A stretch of 64,000 nt of DNA, taken from positions 757,349,301 through 757,413,300 of the forward strand of contig CM048755.1 of NCBI GenBank assembly GCA_026315105.1. Direction: 5' to 3'. Origin of the DNA: Locusta migratoria. Its lineage: Eukaryota > Arthropoda > Insecta > Orthoptera > Acrididae. Every line of letters begins with the position of its first letter. The stretch's first letter is position 1. The notes below the pieces were generated by a model. That model made no database searches. It was not told the DNA's origin and saw only the letters and a list, made by a program, of their open reading frames with translations. This document shows, in pieces, positions 11,076 to 22,194 of this stretch. Made by a program: the position numbers and the translations under genes.

Positions 11076-12029
11076 TGTCATATCCACGCAAAAGCCAAGT
11101 CTTAATTGATTAATTAATTAATAAAAATGGGAAAACGAAGTATTGAGAAGCAGAAAGTTCTGTAGCGTGGCAGGAGACGCCCACGAGGTAGCTCGCAGGC
11201 CAGGCGGACGCCAGACGCCAGATAGGAGGCACAAAGGTTCTGTGTGCGCTGGATAAGAGGGTCAGCAATTATGATAGTAAGCATTTCTGGAGAGACAGAG
11301 AGCGTGGGATGAGAAGAGGAAAGAGAGAGGGCTTCTGCCGGGGGCAGCACTCCGTCCTGAGGAGCCAATGAGAGGCTCAGGACGCAGTGTGTGACCATAT
11401 TAGGAGAGGCGCCTCTGCCGTTCCACCCAGCCTCTGGAGAACGACTGAATTTTTTTTTTTTTTTTTTTTTAGTGCACTATCACAGCCAATGAGAAGGCGA
11501 GTAGTCTTCGACGCCGCTCCCGCAAGGCGCGTGAGGGGTCGAAGGAGAAAACGTATACAAAACTTAGTAGCAGGCCGCTCCTCGGGGGGTTGTTGGGCGT
11601 AGTCACTTGGAAGCAGAAGGTAGGAGCTGCAGGCAGGCAGCCGGGAGAGATAGGCAGCGGTAGCTGCGGGACCTGATGGACTTTGGGAAGTAGTCGGGGG
11701 ACTCTGTTCTTTAGTCGTGTGGGTAATACTGAGGGGTTCTTGTTAAGGCAGACGGAACGGTGTAAGACAGACATCGTCTCTGTATAAGACTTGGCCACTT
11801 AGTGGAAGATACCTCACCCAGACAGTTTGCTTGTACTTATCTGAATAAACTATAAATTGGAACTTAAACAGGAAGTTTATTGCAGTATTAAAATCCTTTA
11901 TAGTCAATCCCAGGGATAATAACATCTTAGCCAGACAAAGTCTCCCTCTCAATTCGGTCAACGGCTAAAATCCCTTGTAACGAACCGTGTCGCTCAATCC
12001 CTTGCAATAACCAAGTTTGGGACGCGACA
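11076..12029 (+). repeat. 5' LTR of the Gypsy-like element
   Basis: It begins TGTCATATCC, shared exactly with the copy at 17444, and plausibly ends GCGACA, giving the usual TG...CA ends and a length of about 954 bp. A polyadenylation hexamer AATAAA lies at 11844-11849. The right end is inferred from the CA dinucleotide and the downstream primer-binding-like site, because the 3' LTR is too short to confirm it; the end could lie up to 14 bp further right. Confidence 0.8.
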
Positions 12030-12043
12030 TAAAAAATAAAAAG

Positions 12044-12060
12044 TGGTGCCAGGTGTGGGG
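12044..12060 (+). promoter_or_regulatory. Probable primer binding site
   Basis: The stretch TGGTGCCAGGTGTGGGG begins with TGG, as expected for a sequence complementary to a tRNA 3' CCA end, and lies about 14 bp after the proposed LTR end. I cannot say which tRNA would prime. Confidence 0.5.
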
Positions 12061-12131
12061 TTGATTAGAAGGTTGAGAAGAAAGTCTGTAGGCAACTGGG
12101 AGGTGAGAGTCATTGAAAGAAGTCAGTAAGT

Positions 12132-13139
12132 TTGCTACAGCGACTGTGGCACTTAGCAGGAAGTTGTGGCGACTCGCAACTTTCAAAGTTTAGGCCCCAC
12201 GACAGCAGAGTCCCGAAAGAGGTCCTAGGCAACGGTAGAACGACGCAGAGCGACGGCAGAACGACGCGGGTCCACGGGGCACAGGGGTGCCCAAGAAACC
12301 AGCAGTCCGAGAGTTGGAGACCGAGTAAGAGAACGATAGATTATTATGCATGTAAAATATTTCAGGCTAGGCAAGGCCAAAGTGAACCAATTACCTTGTG
12401 GGCTAGCAGAATTGATGAAATGCAACGCGATTTTAGGGAAGCCGTAAACAGGGTTACGAGCAGAGAGGACAGAAAAGGTGCGATAGAATTGGTAGACGCT
12501 CTGGGGAGAGCTTGTTTTATACGAGGGTTAAGTAATGATAGGATCCAAACGATAGTGAGAAGCCGCGGAGATGAAATAGAATTGTCCTCAGCAGTGGAGT
12601 TAGCACTGCAGGAAGAGAGTGCGATATTGTCAATGAAAAAAAAGGGAATGAACTCCAGGGTAAAGTTTAGTACAGTGACAGAGCCGGTAAAACGAACGAG
12701 GGATATTAAAGATTTAAAGTGCTTCACTTGTGGCTTGCGAGGGCATATTGCGAGCAATTGTAGGAGAGGTAAGCCAGAAGGCAAGGTTAGAACGGTAACA
12801 GCAAAAGAGTTCACAAACTTCTGTTACCATTGTGACAAGCCGGGTCACACCGATCGGGAATGCTGGAGACGAACGACTGCTATTGATACAAAAGAGTTTA
12901 AGGGAAATTGTAGGGAGCCAGGCAAGTTGCAATTGGCATCCCACGAGTGGAGATGTCCAGAATGCAATCTGCCGGGTAATTGTGGCGTTCCGTGTAGAAG
13001 AGTTAAGAACGTGCATTGCTTTAAGTGCAAAAGACATCAGCATTACTCCGCAGACTGTCACGAAGGACCGTGGCATGCGTGGAGAAAATGTAGAGTACCG
13101 GTGGACAGTAAGACTGGAAAGGTTCCGAAGGGAAACTAA
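12132..13139 (+). pseudogene. gag: Gag remnant: capsid part plus four zinc-knuckle-like motifs
   Basis: Structural polyprotein that would coat the genomic RNA. The open frame runs without a stop to TAA at 13137-13139. Recognisable capsid sequence starts only near 12335 (motif KIFQARQGQSEP) and continues through CFIRGLSNDRIQTIVRSRG. The upstream ~200 bp in the same frame look unrelated and have no suitable ATG, so the N-terminal part of gag appears deleted. Four nucleocapsid motifs follow: CFTCGLRGHIASNC, CYHCDKPGHTDREC, CPECNLPGNCGVPC and CFKCKRHQHYSADC. Three are canonical CX2CX4HX4C; the third has Asn in place of His. The frame closes right after a slippery heptamer that leads into pol. Confidence 0.88.
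13130..13136 (+). promoter_or_regulatory. -1 ribosomal frameshift slippery site (gag/pol)
   Basis: GGGAAAC is placed as G GGA AAC in the gag frame and is followed immediately by the gag stop TAA. A -1 slip moves ribosomes into the frame that runs straight into the protease. Position, phase and heptamer all match the X XXY YYZ rule. A downstream pseudoknot was not assessed. Confidence 0.8.
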
Positions 13140-15173
13140 AGGGCGACAAAGCCGTACAGTCGGGCATTGTCGCATTAAACAAACCAAATGTGAGGGTTAT
13201 AGACTGTGCCACCGAAAATGATGTTGTAATAGTGTATTGTACAGAATTAAGAAAGAAACTGAAATTGTTAATAGACACAGGGGCTCAGCTGTGTCTGTTA
13301 AAGAGAGCAAATATCCCAGATAATTGTCCCCTTAGTATTAATGAAAGTGAAAGGCTTCGGTTGAAAGGTGTAACAAGCGAAGCAGTGAGCACAACAGGTA
13401 CAGTGCAGATACAGTTAAGTGTGGAAGGTGTTGGAAAAGTCGGACACAAATTCCACGTATATGGAACAGGTTTGGATATTCCATACGATGGGTTAATCGG
13501 TAGAGATTTCTTAACAGAGCATAAGGTACAGTTGGATTATGCGGGGAAAGTTTTAAGACTCCATGGGCGAGATATACCTTTGACAGTAGAAGAGGAACCG
13601 AAAGGATATGAGTTCCAAGTAGATCAAGAATCGGGAAACGAGATAGGACCTGGAGAGGAAAAGATTTTGTTGTTACGAGTGAACGGTAAGGTACCACGGA
13701 AAGGAGACAAGCGGAATTGAATTATAGCACAACAGAGAAGAAATTGTTGGCCATAGTTTATGCGGTGAAACAATTCATACCTTACGTATATGGAAGAAGG
13801 TTTACGGTAGTAACAGATCATAAACCGTTAACATGGATTTTCAGTGTAAAGGATCCGAGTTCAAGACTCCTGAAGTGGAGACAAACTCGAAGAGTACGAC
13901 CACGATGTAGTGTATAAACTAGGAAAATTAAACGGTAATGCGGAAGCTCTGAGCAGAGTAAGGCCCAGAGAACCGAAAAACGAAAGTATGGTGCCGAATG
14001 TGAAGACAGAGGAAAACTCTATAGTGGAAACAAGTACGGACGGGAATCCTGTAAATATAAGGCAGGCGCAAAACAAACCGGAGTTAGAAACGGAAGCAGA
14101 TAGCGAAGAGGAAATTAGTCTCCAAGAGAAGGAGAACATAATGAAAGAAATGCATGATAACCCGTTGGGAGGGCACTAAGGAATGCATAGAACGTTAGAA
14201 AGAATAAGGGCATACAAACAATGGCGAGGAATGAAGCGAGATATTGAGGACTACATACGGAAGTGTCCGTCGTGTCAAAAGAATAAGTATACTCAAGCAA
14301 AAACAAAGGTGCCGTTAGAGATTACAGACACTGCTGACACAGTGTTCGAAAAATGTGCAATGGATATCGTAGGTCCACTAGATGTGTCCACTGAAGGTAA
14401 CAGATATATGCTAACATTTCAGAATGATCTGAGTAAATTTACTTTAGCAGTACCCATAGAGAGACAAGATGCAGACACCGTAGCTGAAGCATTTGTGGAA
14501 AACATAATTTTAAGATACGGAATTCCGTCAGTACTTCTAACAGACCAAGGGTCAAATTTTTTGAGCGAGGTGTTCAGAAGGGTGTGTAAATTATTAAGAA
14601 TTAAACGCATACAGACGACAGCATATCACCCACAATCTAATGGAGCTGTAGAGAGGAGCCACAGAACACTATTAGAACATCTCAGACACTTTGTGACAGG
14701 AGACCAGAGTTCTTGGGACAAGTGGGTGCCTTATGCTATCTTTGTATTTAATACTACACCACACAGCAGCACAGGGTACACACCATTTGAACTAATGTAT
14801 GGCAGAAAAGTAAATATACCAGGTATACTGCAACAAGAGACAATGCAGGTAAGTTATGATTATGAATCATATGTAAATAAGTTAAGGGCAAGAATGCAGG
14901 AAGCTCATAGAATAGCGAGAGAAGTAATTATAAGAAGCAAAAAGAACAATAAAGACCAATATGATAAGAAGCAGAATCCAAAAGAGTTCAAAGTAGGCGA
15001 CTGAGTATTGCTTTGCGATGAATCAGTGAGACGTGAGAGGTCCAAAAAGTTAGATTCACAATGGAGAGGTCCATTCGAAGTATTAAAAGTTGAAAGTCCT
15101 AATGTAGTAATAAGAATTAAAAGGAATAAGGAGACACAAGTACATGCCAACAGGCTGAAACAGTTCTTTTAAA
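13130..15173 (+). pseudogene. pol: Pol remnant: protease, RNase H and integrase, no reverse transcriptase
   Basis: Protease: LLIDTGAQLCLL near 13268, with the aspartic DTG active site, and GLIGRDFL near 13495. RNase H: begins at about 13714 (NYSTTEKKLLAIVYAVKQF, then TDHKPLTW). The reverse transcriptase core that should sit between them is absent, so a deletion of roughly 1 kb is inferred at about 13713. A frameshift lies near 13880. Integrase: zinc-binding CPSCQK near 14267; core acids D in CAMDIVGPL, D in LLTDQGSNF and E in NGAVERSH, with 35 residues between the last two. In-frame nonsense codons are TAA at 14177-14179 and TGA at 15002-15004. The C-terminal frame ends just upstream of env. 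With no polymerase the product cannot replicate the element. Confidence 0.92.
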
Positions 15174-15177
15174 TTTC

Positions 15178-15179
15178 AG
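15178..15179 (+). promoter_or_regulatory. Likely splice acceptor for env mRNA
   Basis: AAATTTCAG ends two bases before the env ATG at 15182. Errantivirus envelopes are translated from a spliced subgenomic RNA, so the placement fits. The donor was not identified. Confidence 0.5.
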
Positions 15180-15181
15180 GT

Positions 15182-17072
15182 ATGTCACACATGTGGAGAA
15201 TTTTCCTACTTCTCACAGTGGTAGCAACATACATACACACAGCATCAGCATTTGCATCGAGAGACTACGAAGTTAAGAAGTTTGCAACATCCTCTGGACT
15301 TTATTATGATAATATGGGACAAGTAGAATTGTACAGCACTACGTGGAGAATAGTGACGTACATTAATTTAGATACTATAACCGAAAGATTCCAGAAAGCA
15401 GAAAGGTACGGTAAGGCAGCAGTGCAAAGGTGCAGAGACACACTGCAGCAACTCAAGGTAGGATTAATTGAGTGTAGAGTATTAGACCAACAGGTGACAC
15501 CACGTAGAGAAAATTACAGGTCTGCAACATCAGGTACAGCAGCTAACAAAACACGAGATGAGAAGAAAGAGAGGAATTTTCAGTTTTGTAGGACAGGTAA
15601 GTAAAATACTTTTTGGCACACTAGATAAAGCTGACGCAGAGTATTATAAGCAACACATTGATAATATGGAGACAAATGCTGAAGGATTGCTGAGGTTAAC
15701 AAAAGAACAGGTGGCAGTGGTAAGAGCCACATTAACAGGAGTAAATCGAACAGTTTACACATTAGAGGCAAATGAACATGTCCTAGAAACAGGGATGGAA
15801 AGACTTGAACGATTTTTACAAACATACGTGAAGGAAACAGATACAGGGTTCAAAAGGGTAGCGACATTTGTAACAGTCATAGAACAGGTGTTACAGCTGT
15901 CAGCAGTATTCGGACAAATCGAGGAGGAATATGAGCAAATGATAAATGCTGTAGTCAATGCACAAAAGGGAATATTGCAGCCTCATATAATAAATCCAGT
16001 TCAGATCGTACGATTTTTGAGTCTAATAAGAGACGAACTAAAAGATGTCAAGTTTCCTGTTCCTCTAGCCGAATCATCAGGTTACTTACTTTTAAGGATG
16101 ATTGATTTAGACGTATTTATATCAGGTAACATATTAGGGTATGTAATTAACATTCCATTGGTGGATAATAATGTTTTTAAACTGTATAGAATGATACCAC
16201 TACCCAGAGAGATCCCTAACATGAAAAGTAAATATATTTTTATTCAGCCAGAGAAAGAATTTCTGCTGATAGATGAGTTCAAAAGGCAGTACGCTAAACT
16301 TTCAACAGAACAGTTGAATTGTAAAGATGTAAGTAAGACTAAACGACTGTGTAGACAGTCCTTCGCATTATTGTCAACTTTTGACCATGAAGAATGCGAA
16401 GCAAAGTTGTTGCAACAGGTGCAACAAATTCCAGATGACTGTGTAAAAAGAGTGGTAGCGCTAAACCATAGCATTTGGACTCATTTAAACAACAATGAAT
16501 GGCTATATGTAGCCCCAAAGGAAGAAGGATTAACAATTCTTTGTGGAAAAGAGACACCTAAAGACTTGCTAATACAAGGTGTAGGAAAAATAAGTTTTTA
16601 TAATAAGTGTAAAGGTTATGGAACCAGAGTGTTCATACAAACGGACAAAGTGAACCATAGTAACACAACTAAAAAAGATGTGATACCACAAACAGATTTA
16701 GAATTTGATTGTTGTGTAATAAATGAAGAAAAGAAAAATTTGTCAGTGTTGAAATTAGATTTACCATTAGAGCATATCGTTACTCAGTTAGATGACTTAA
16801 AAATAGCAGGGAAAAGGCTGGACGATGTCCAGAGAATGGTAGATATACAAGAAGAGGAATTAAGACATTCGAGATTTCTAAAACAATTCTCTGTGACCAT
16901 CTATGTTAGCATAGCATTCATTGCAATAGTTATAATAACATGTTGCTGTCGTAAATGTAAATGTTGTAAAGGATGTTGTAGAAGCGTGTTTAAGTACTTT
17001 GATGACACTGACTGTTGTAGTAAAATATGTGTTAGAACCAAAATTGTAAATGACTGTCCCGAAAACAGTTGA
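15182..17072 (+). pseudogene. env: F-type envelope glycoprotein, frameshifted
   Basis: Membrane-fusion glycoprotein of the errantivirus/baculovirus F type. The first frame (15182-15604) starts MSHMWRIFLLLTVV, a good signal peptide, and encodes a short surface subunit. The second frame (open from about 15558 to TGA at 17070-17072) begins with a furin-like site RRKR followed by the hydrophobic glycine-rich GIFSFVGQV, as at the fusion-peptide junction of this family. It continues through a helical region to a transmembrane segment at about 16890-16945 (VSIAFIAIVIIT), then a cysteine-rich cytoplasmic tail (CCCRKCKCCKGCC). The two frames are in different registers, so a small indel lies just before the cleavage site. 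Apart from that break the ectodomain is open throughout. Confidence 0.87.
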
Positions 17073-17431
17073 GCTAGAAGGTCTTTAAATCAAGAGCCAG
17101 AAGAATTAGTAATATTTGACAGAACTGCAACTGACCAAGACGAGTCAGTAACATTTAGAAATAGGCGTTAAAAAAGAAAAAAAAGAGAACAAAGTGTTCT
17201 TTCCTTTTATCCAGTGTAATGAATAATAAAATGTATATAATCACATGAATGAAGTGTATAACCAAATGTATGTAACAAAAAATCAATGTAACCAATTGTA
17301 TACCATGAATGACAAAATGTGTGAAAATGTATTCCATGTATTCTGTAAATGAAAAGAAAAAGAAAAATTAATGAAATTGTAACAAAAGAAAGACCAATTG
17401 ACGCTACTCTAAAGAGTAACGCCAATTTCCC

Positions 17432-17565
17432 TGGTGGGGAAGGTGTCATATCCACGTCAAAAGCCATGTCTTAATTGATTAATTAATTAATAAAAATGGG
17501 AAAACGAAGTATTGAGAAGCAGAAAGTTCTGTAGCGTGGCAGGAGACGCCACGAGGTAGCTCGCA
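17432..17565 (+). repeat. Polypurine tract and truncated 3' LTR
   Basis: The purine run GGTGGGGAAGG at about 17433-17443 primes plus-strand synthesis in this class. The LTR copy starts TGTCATATCC at 17444 and matches the 5' LTR for 122 bp (one substitution and two single-base indels), then stops at 17565 where unrelated sequence begins. Confidence 0.88.
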
Positions 17566-18100
17566 ATCATTGTCCGATTTTTCTGACTTTCTTTTTCGGG
17601 TGTCCCAAATTCCGTTTTCCTGACAAAATTTTCCAGGACCATAATAAACGAAACAAAAAGCGTTTATGCATATCCACCGTTTGAATCGTCATTTAAGCTC
17701 TTGAGTTCATCTTTCAGTTCCACCCGATTTTTCCAGTTTTCCGGACAAATTTTCGACATTGCGGCAGTGACGAATACATCAACAAAATCTGCCAAATCGG
17801 TGATTATCTTTCATATATGAAGCAATTAATTTTTATTTATATAGATTTCTTATATTTTGCTCTAGGTCGTCATTTCAGGTAGGTTAAGGCATTATTGCAC
17901 ATCGGGATGATATCTGTTCCTGGTTTCTGCGCATTAGGGTTGAAGCTAAGCTTCAACGAACACCAAGCGACATTCACGTTAACACGCGTGTCTAGAGTGT
18001 GCTCTAGATTGGAAAGCTTTTATACTATGCTTCCGAATTTGTGTTATATGGTTACAATTTATTCTACGCGGAAGTGTGTCCATTTAAATTAACTTGTTCC

Positions 18101-18102
<2 letters not shown>
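17566..18102. other. Spacer without a supported gene
   Basis: AT-rich sequence with no similarity to the retroelement or to the interrupted LINE. Confidence 0.4.

Positions 18103-18142
<40 letters not shown>
18103..18142. repeat. Microsatellite (AC)n
   Basis: About 20 uninterrupted units. Confidence 0.96.
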
Positions 18143-18147
<5 letters not shown>

Positions 18148-19576
18148 CAGCACCATTTCAGTAATAAACAGTAAGCAATGATAAAATCTGTGTAATTTAT
18201 CATAAGAGACACTGCGGAGACAGACTAATTTCCAGAATGGAGCATTTATGTCAAAGTGTAACGGTGTTTTTATGGACTAACAGTAAAGTATAATGATTAA
18301 CAAGAGCGCCATCAGCTGTGTTTATTTACTAGCAGACAGATCGCGCCGACATATGCAGGCCCTTTATGGAAATAGGCGGCTCAACCTTTCTACAAAACAA
18401 TGACATCCCAAAGATGGCGAGCAACGCAACGTCATGGCAGAAAGTGGAGGCATCAAGGTAACTGGTGTGCGTGTCTGCTTCGTTATTCTCGGGACGCGGT
18501 AGCGGGCCCACGGCCAAGCTAAAAATGTTGAGTGGGAAGCCCCACATCGCGCAGCTTCGTGTTGTTCAACTGTGTGGCTCCACAAACAGCTTGTTCACTT
18601 TATGTGCACCAACCTGACAATAAGGTAGGGCTGTGGAATATCTGTAGGTCAGAGGAGCAGCACAGTACTGTGCGGTAAGCGAATGTGTCTACCAGTGTGG
18701 CAATACACATCACAGGAAACATATTAAGTCATTGATGGAAATTTAAAATTTACCTAACTTAGACAGTTCAGTTCAAACCAGCTATTTAATCAAATTCAAT
18801 GGTATAAACATATTATTAAGTTCCCTATTGCACAACGCATATTAACTGGTAGACGTTAATACAAAGGCACGCACTTCCGTGAACTCGCCCATGACAGTCA
18901 GTCATCTTATAGTCGTAAACCAAAATGATTTTGTCCTGTCCTTATTTGGACAATTGTGCGCATTTCGACGTCCAGTAGGTTGTTTTTCTCCGCCCTGTAT
19001 ATACATTTTTGATATAAAACGTATATGGATTTCGCATTTATAGATATATGGTATAAGTGAGACTTTGATCATTTCTAATACATTTTCAACAGCCATTCAC
19101 AGAGCATTCTTCTACATAATTTATAAAAATTGTTTTAGCGAATTAATTATACCCATATATCACTGGTATATCTGAGTAGTACTCAATACCATCAAACGAA
19201 AAGTATTTTCCAACAGTCCAAAAAGAAGAAAGTTAACTACGTCCTTCGTCCGAAGGACCAAGTAATTTACAAAATCCCTAGGTAGCAAGGGAGCAGCAAT
19301 ATCAGTCACTATGTCCGTACAGCTTCCTAATATTTTGCAGACCAACGGCACATTAAAAACCGCGATATGAGAAAAGAAAGAAAAGCCACGTCGATGTCAC
19401 ATAATACAAAATCATGTTTTATGAAACAGAGTTGCCAATATTTTACAATGAAAAACTACACACAAGACGACAAGATGCGTCATACTAGACCGAAGCCAGT
19501 CCTAGGAAAGGCCTCTTTTCTCCTCATGATGGGGGCTCATTCATACACTATTTGATATTAATTATCCGCTAATGTA
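18143..19576. other. Spacer without a supported gene
   Basis: Short frames only. No domain, splice pattern or repeat boundary was recognised. Confidence 0.4.
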
Positions 19577-21745
19577 TTAGGCAAGGGCAGATATAGACTC
19601 TGATCGTATATTATTGGTTATGAACTGTAGACTGATATTGAAGAAACTGCAGAAAGGTAGGAATATAAGGAGATGGAACCCGGATAAATTGAAGGAACCT
19701 GAAGTACTTGAGAATTTCAGATGGAGATTTAGGCAACAATTGACAGAAAAGGGGAAAATAAAACAGTAGAAGAGGAATGGGTACGTAGCTTTAAGAGATG
19801 AAATACTGAAGGCAGCAAAGTCACATACAGGTAGCAAAAATCCTTGGATATCACAGGAAATTTTCAGTTATTGATGAAAGGAGAAGAACAAAAATGCAGT
19901 AAATGAAGTACAGACGACTAAGGAATGAGACTGACAGGAAGTGCAAAAGGATTAAACAGGAGTGGCTAGAAGCCAAATGCAAATCTGTAGAAGAATGTAT
20001 ATCTATGGGAAAAATAGATACCGCAACAGGAAAATAAGACATTTGGAGACAAGAAAAATACATGTATGAATATCAAGAACTCATGAACTCATATGGAAAA
20101 CAAGTTCTGAGTAAAGAAGGGAAAGCTGAAAGGTGGTAAGAATACATAGAGGGGCTCTACAAAGGAAGCGAAGTCTGAGACAATATTGAAGGAAGGGAAG
20201 AGGAAGTAGACGAAGATGAAATAGGAAATACTATACTGAGAGCACTGGAAAACCTAATTCCAAACAAAGCCTGTCTCATACATCTTACTCATCAGGTGAA
20301 ATAGTTTTGTCGCAGCTGGTTCTCCCAGAGACTTCAGTAGCTCTGAGGGAACGTCATCTGACGTTCCCTCAGAGCTACTGAAGTCTCTGGGAGAACCAGC
20401 TGCGACAAAACTATTTCACCTGATGAGTAAGATACATGAGACAGGCGAAATACACTCACTTTAAGAAAAATGTAATTTTCCCCATTCCAAAGAAAGCAGG
20501 TGCAAACAGGCGTGAAAATTACAGAACCACCAGTTTAATAAGTCATGATTGCAAAATGTTAACAGGAATTATTTACAAAAGGATGGAAAAGCTGGTAGAA
20601 GCCAACCTTGGGGAAGAGCAGTTTGGATTCAGGAGAAATGTACGAACACGGGAGGCAATACTCACCTTACGACTTATCTGAGAAGATAGATCAAGGACAC
20701 GCAAACCTACATTTCTAGCTTTTGTAGATTTGGAGAAAGTTTTTGACAATGTTGATTGGAATACACTCTTTCAAATTCTGAAGTCATCAGGGGTAAAATA
20801 TAGGGAAAAGAAGGTTATTTACAACTTGTACATTAACCTAAGAGCTGAGGGTCATGAAAGGGACGCAGTGGTTGGGAAGGGAGTAAGACAGGGTTGTAGC
20901 CTTTCTCCGATGTTATTCAATTTGTACATTGAGCAAGCTGTGAATGAAAGCAAAGAGAAATTTGCAGAAGCAATTATAATAGTTCAGGATGAAGAAATAA
21001 AAACATTGCGTTTTGCTGATATCGTAATTCTGTCAGACACAACAAAGGATCCTGAATAGCAATTGAACGGACAGTGCGTTGAAAGGAGAGTATAAGATGA
21101 ACATTAACAAGAGCAAAACAAGGGTAATGGAATACAGTCTTAGAAAGTCAGGCGATGCTGAAGGAATTAGATCAGGTAACGAAACAATGAACGTGGTAGA
21201 TGAGTTTTGTTACTTGAGCAGTAAAATAACGTATGATGGTCGCAGTACAGATGATATAAAACGCACAATGGCAATGGGAAGAAAAAAAGTTTTTGAAAAA
21301 GGGAAACTTTCTAACGTCGAATATTAATTTAAGTGGAAGGAAGTCCTTTGTGAAGGCATTTGTGTAGTGTGTTGCCTTGTATGGGAGTGAAACATGGGCG
21401 ATAAATAGCTCGGACGGGAAGAGGATAGAGGCTTTTGAAATGCTAAGATTAGGTGGGCAGATCGCGAAACTGATAAAGACGTACTGAATTGAATTGGGGA
21501 AGAAAGAATGTGTCGATTGGTAGGACACATTCTTCGACATCAAGCAATCGCGAATTTAGTATTCGAGGGAAGTGTGTGAGGTAAAACCCACAGAGGGAGA
21601 CCAAAAGACGAATATAACATGCAGTTTCAGAAAGATGTGGGTTGTCGTTCTTATGAGAGAATGAAGAGTCTTGCTAAGCATAAAGTAGGGTGGAGAGCTG
21701 CATCAAACCAGCATCCAGACTGAAGACCATAACACACAACACAAT
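19577..21745 (+). mobile_element. 5'-truncated LINE (non-LTR retrotransposon)
   Basis: It is collinear with the more complete copy at 42715-45755 and starts inside the endonuclease-to-RT linker (a GGGCAGATATAGACTCTGA phrase is shared). RT pieces: IPKKAGANRRENYRTTSL and FGFRRNVRTREAILTLRLI (20436-20681); DLEKVFDNVDWNTLFQIL and GVRQGCSLSPMLFNLYIEQAV, then TLRFADIVILSDT where the palm FADD motif should be (20730-21059); C-terminal DEFCYLSSKITYDGRST (21079-21327). Several frameshifts and stops separate them. The end is the family 3' tail ACTGAAGACCATAACACAC near 21720-21745. An inverted duplication replaces part of the linker at 20269-20446. The element is inactive. Confidence 0.9.
20269..20446. 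repeat. Near-perfect palindrome inside the LINE, 88-nt arms
   Basis: Left arm 20269-20356 and right arm 20359-20446 are reverse complements apart from two positions, with a 2-nt centre (TC). The right arm is genuine LINE coding sequence; the left arm is an inverted copy of it that replaces the expected LINE sequence. Confidence 0.93.
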
Positions 21746-22194
21746 GTATTTAATATGGGATGTACCTATCCGCTGCCTCTTTGACGTCTTTAACTCATTT
21801 GAATACACATTCAATAAGACGTTAGAATGTCTGCGGAAGAATGGGAGACCGTTCTTCCTTAACCCCTCAACTACAGAGGCCTTCTATGGAAGTCCATGTA
21901 ATTTGACATGCATACGGTGGCTGTCTCGCTGTCCAGACTGTGGACTGCTGTCTGCTTAGCAGTACAGCCTACTCCACGTCTTTACCGTTTTGTTAAATTA
22001 AAACATCCCTGCAGTAACACTGGAGCATTTTGCGGAATTTATTGTGACTACATGTCATGGGAATTCACTATGCAGTGTGTCTAATTGTTTATTTAAGCGA
22101 CATGATTAGTTTCACAACAGAACAGCGTGTCATTTCGGCGCTGTTTTTTAATCTTCCTATTGTGGCAATGTGTATACAAAAGGAAAAAAATATG
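21746..22194. other. Spacer between LINEs
   Basis: No gene recognised. Confidence 0.4.

Larger units (their letters stand above)
11076..17565 (+). mobile_element. Defective Gypsy/errantivirus-like endogenous retroelement with F-type env
   Basis: Order visible: 5' LTR, primer-binding-like site, gag with zinc knuckles, protease, RNase H, integrase, envelope, purine tract, start of a 3' LTR. This is the layout of Metaviridae errantivirus-type elements, which carry an envelope related to baculovirus F proteins. Defects seen: the N-terminal part of gag and the whole reverse transcriptase core are missing, pol has two in-frame nonsense codons and a frameshift, env has one frameshift, and only the first 122 bp of the 3' LTR remain. 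It is not autonomous. The first 122 bp of the two LTRs differ at about three positions. Confidence 0.93.

Noticed and set aside
12714..13187. 157-codon minus-strand frame
   Set aside because: It is the antisense shadow of gag; the plus strand shows conserved zinc knuckles.
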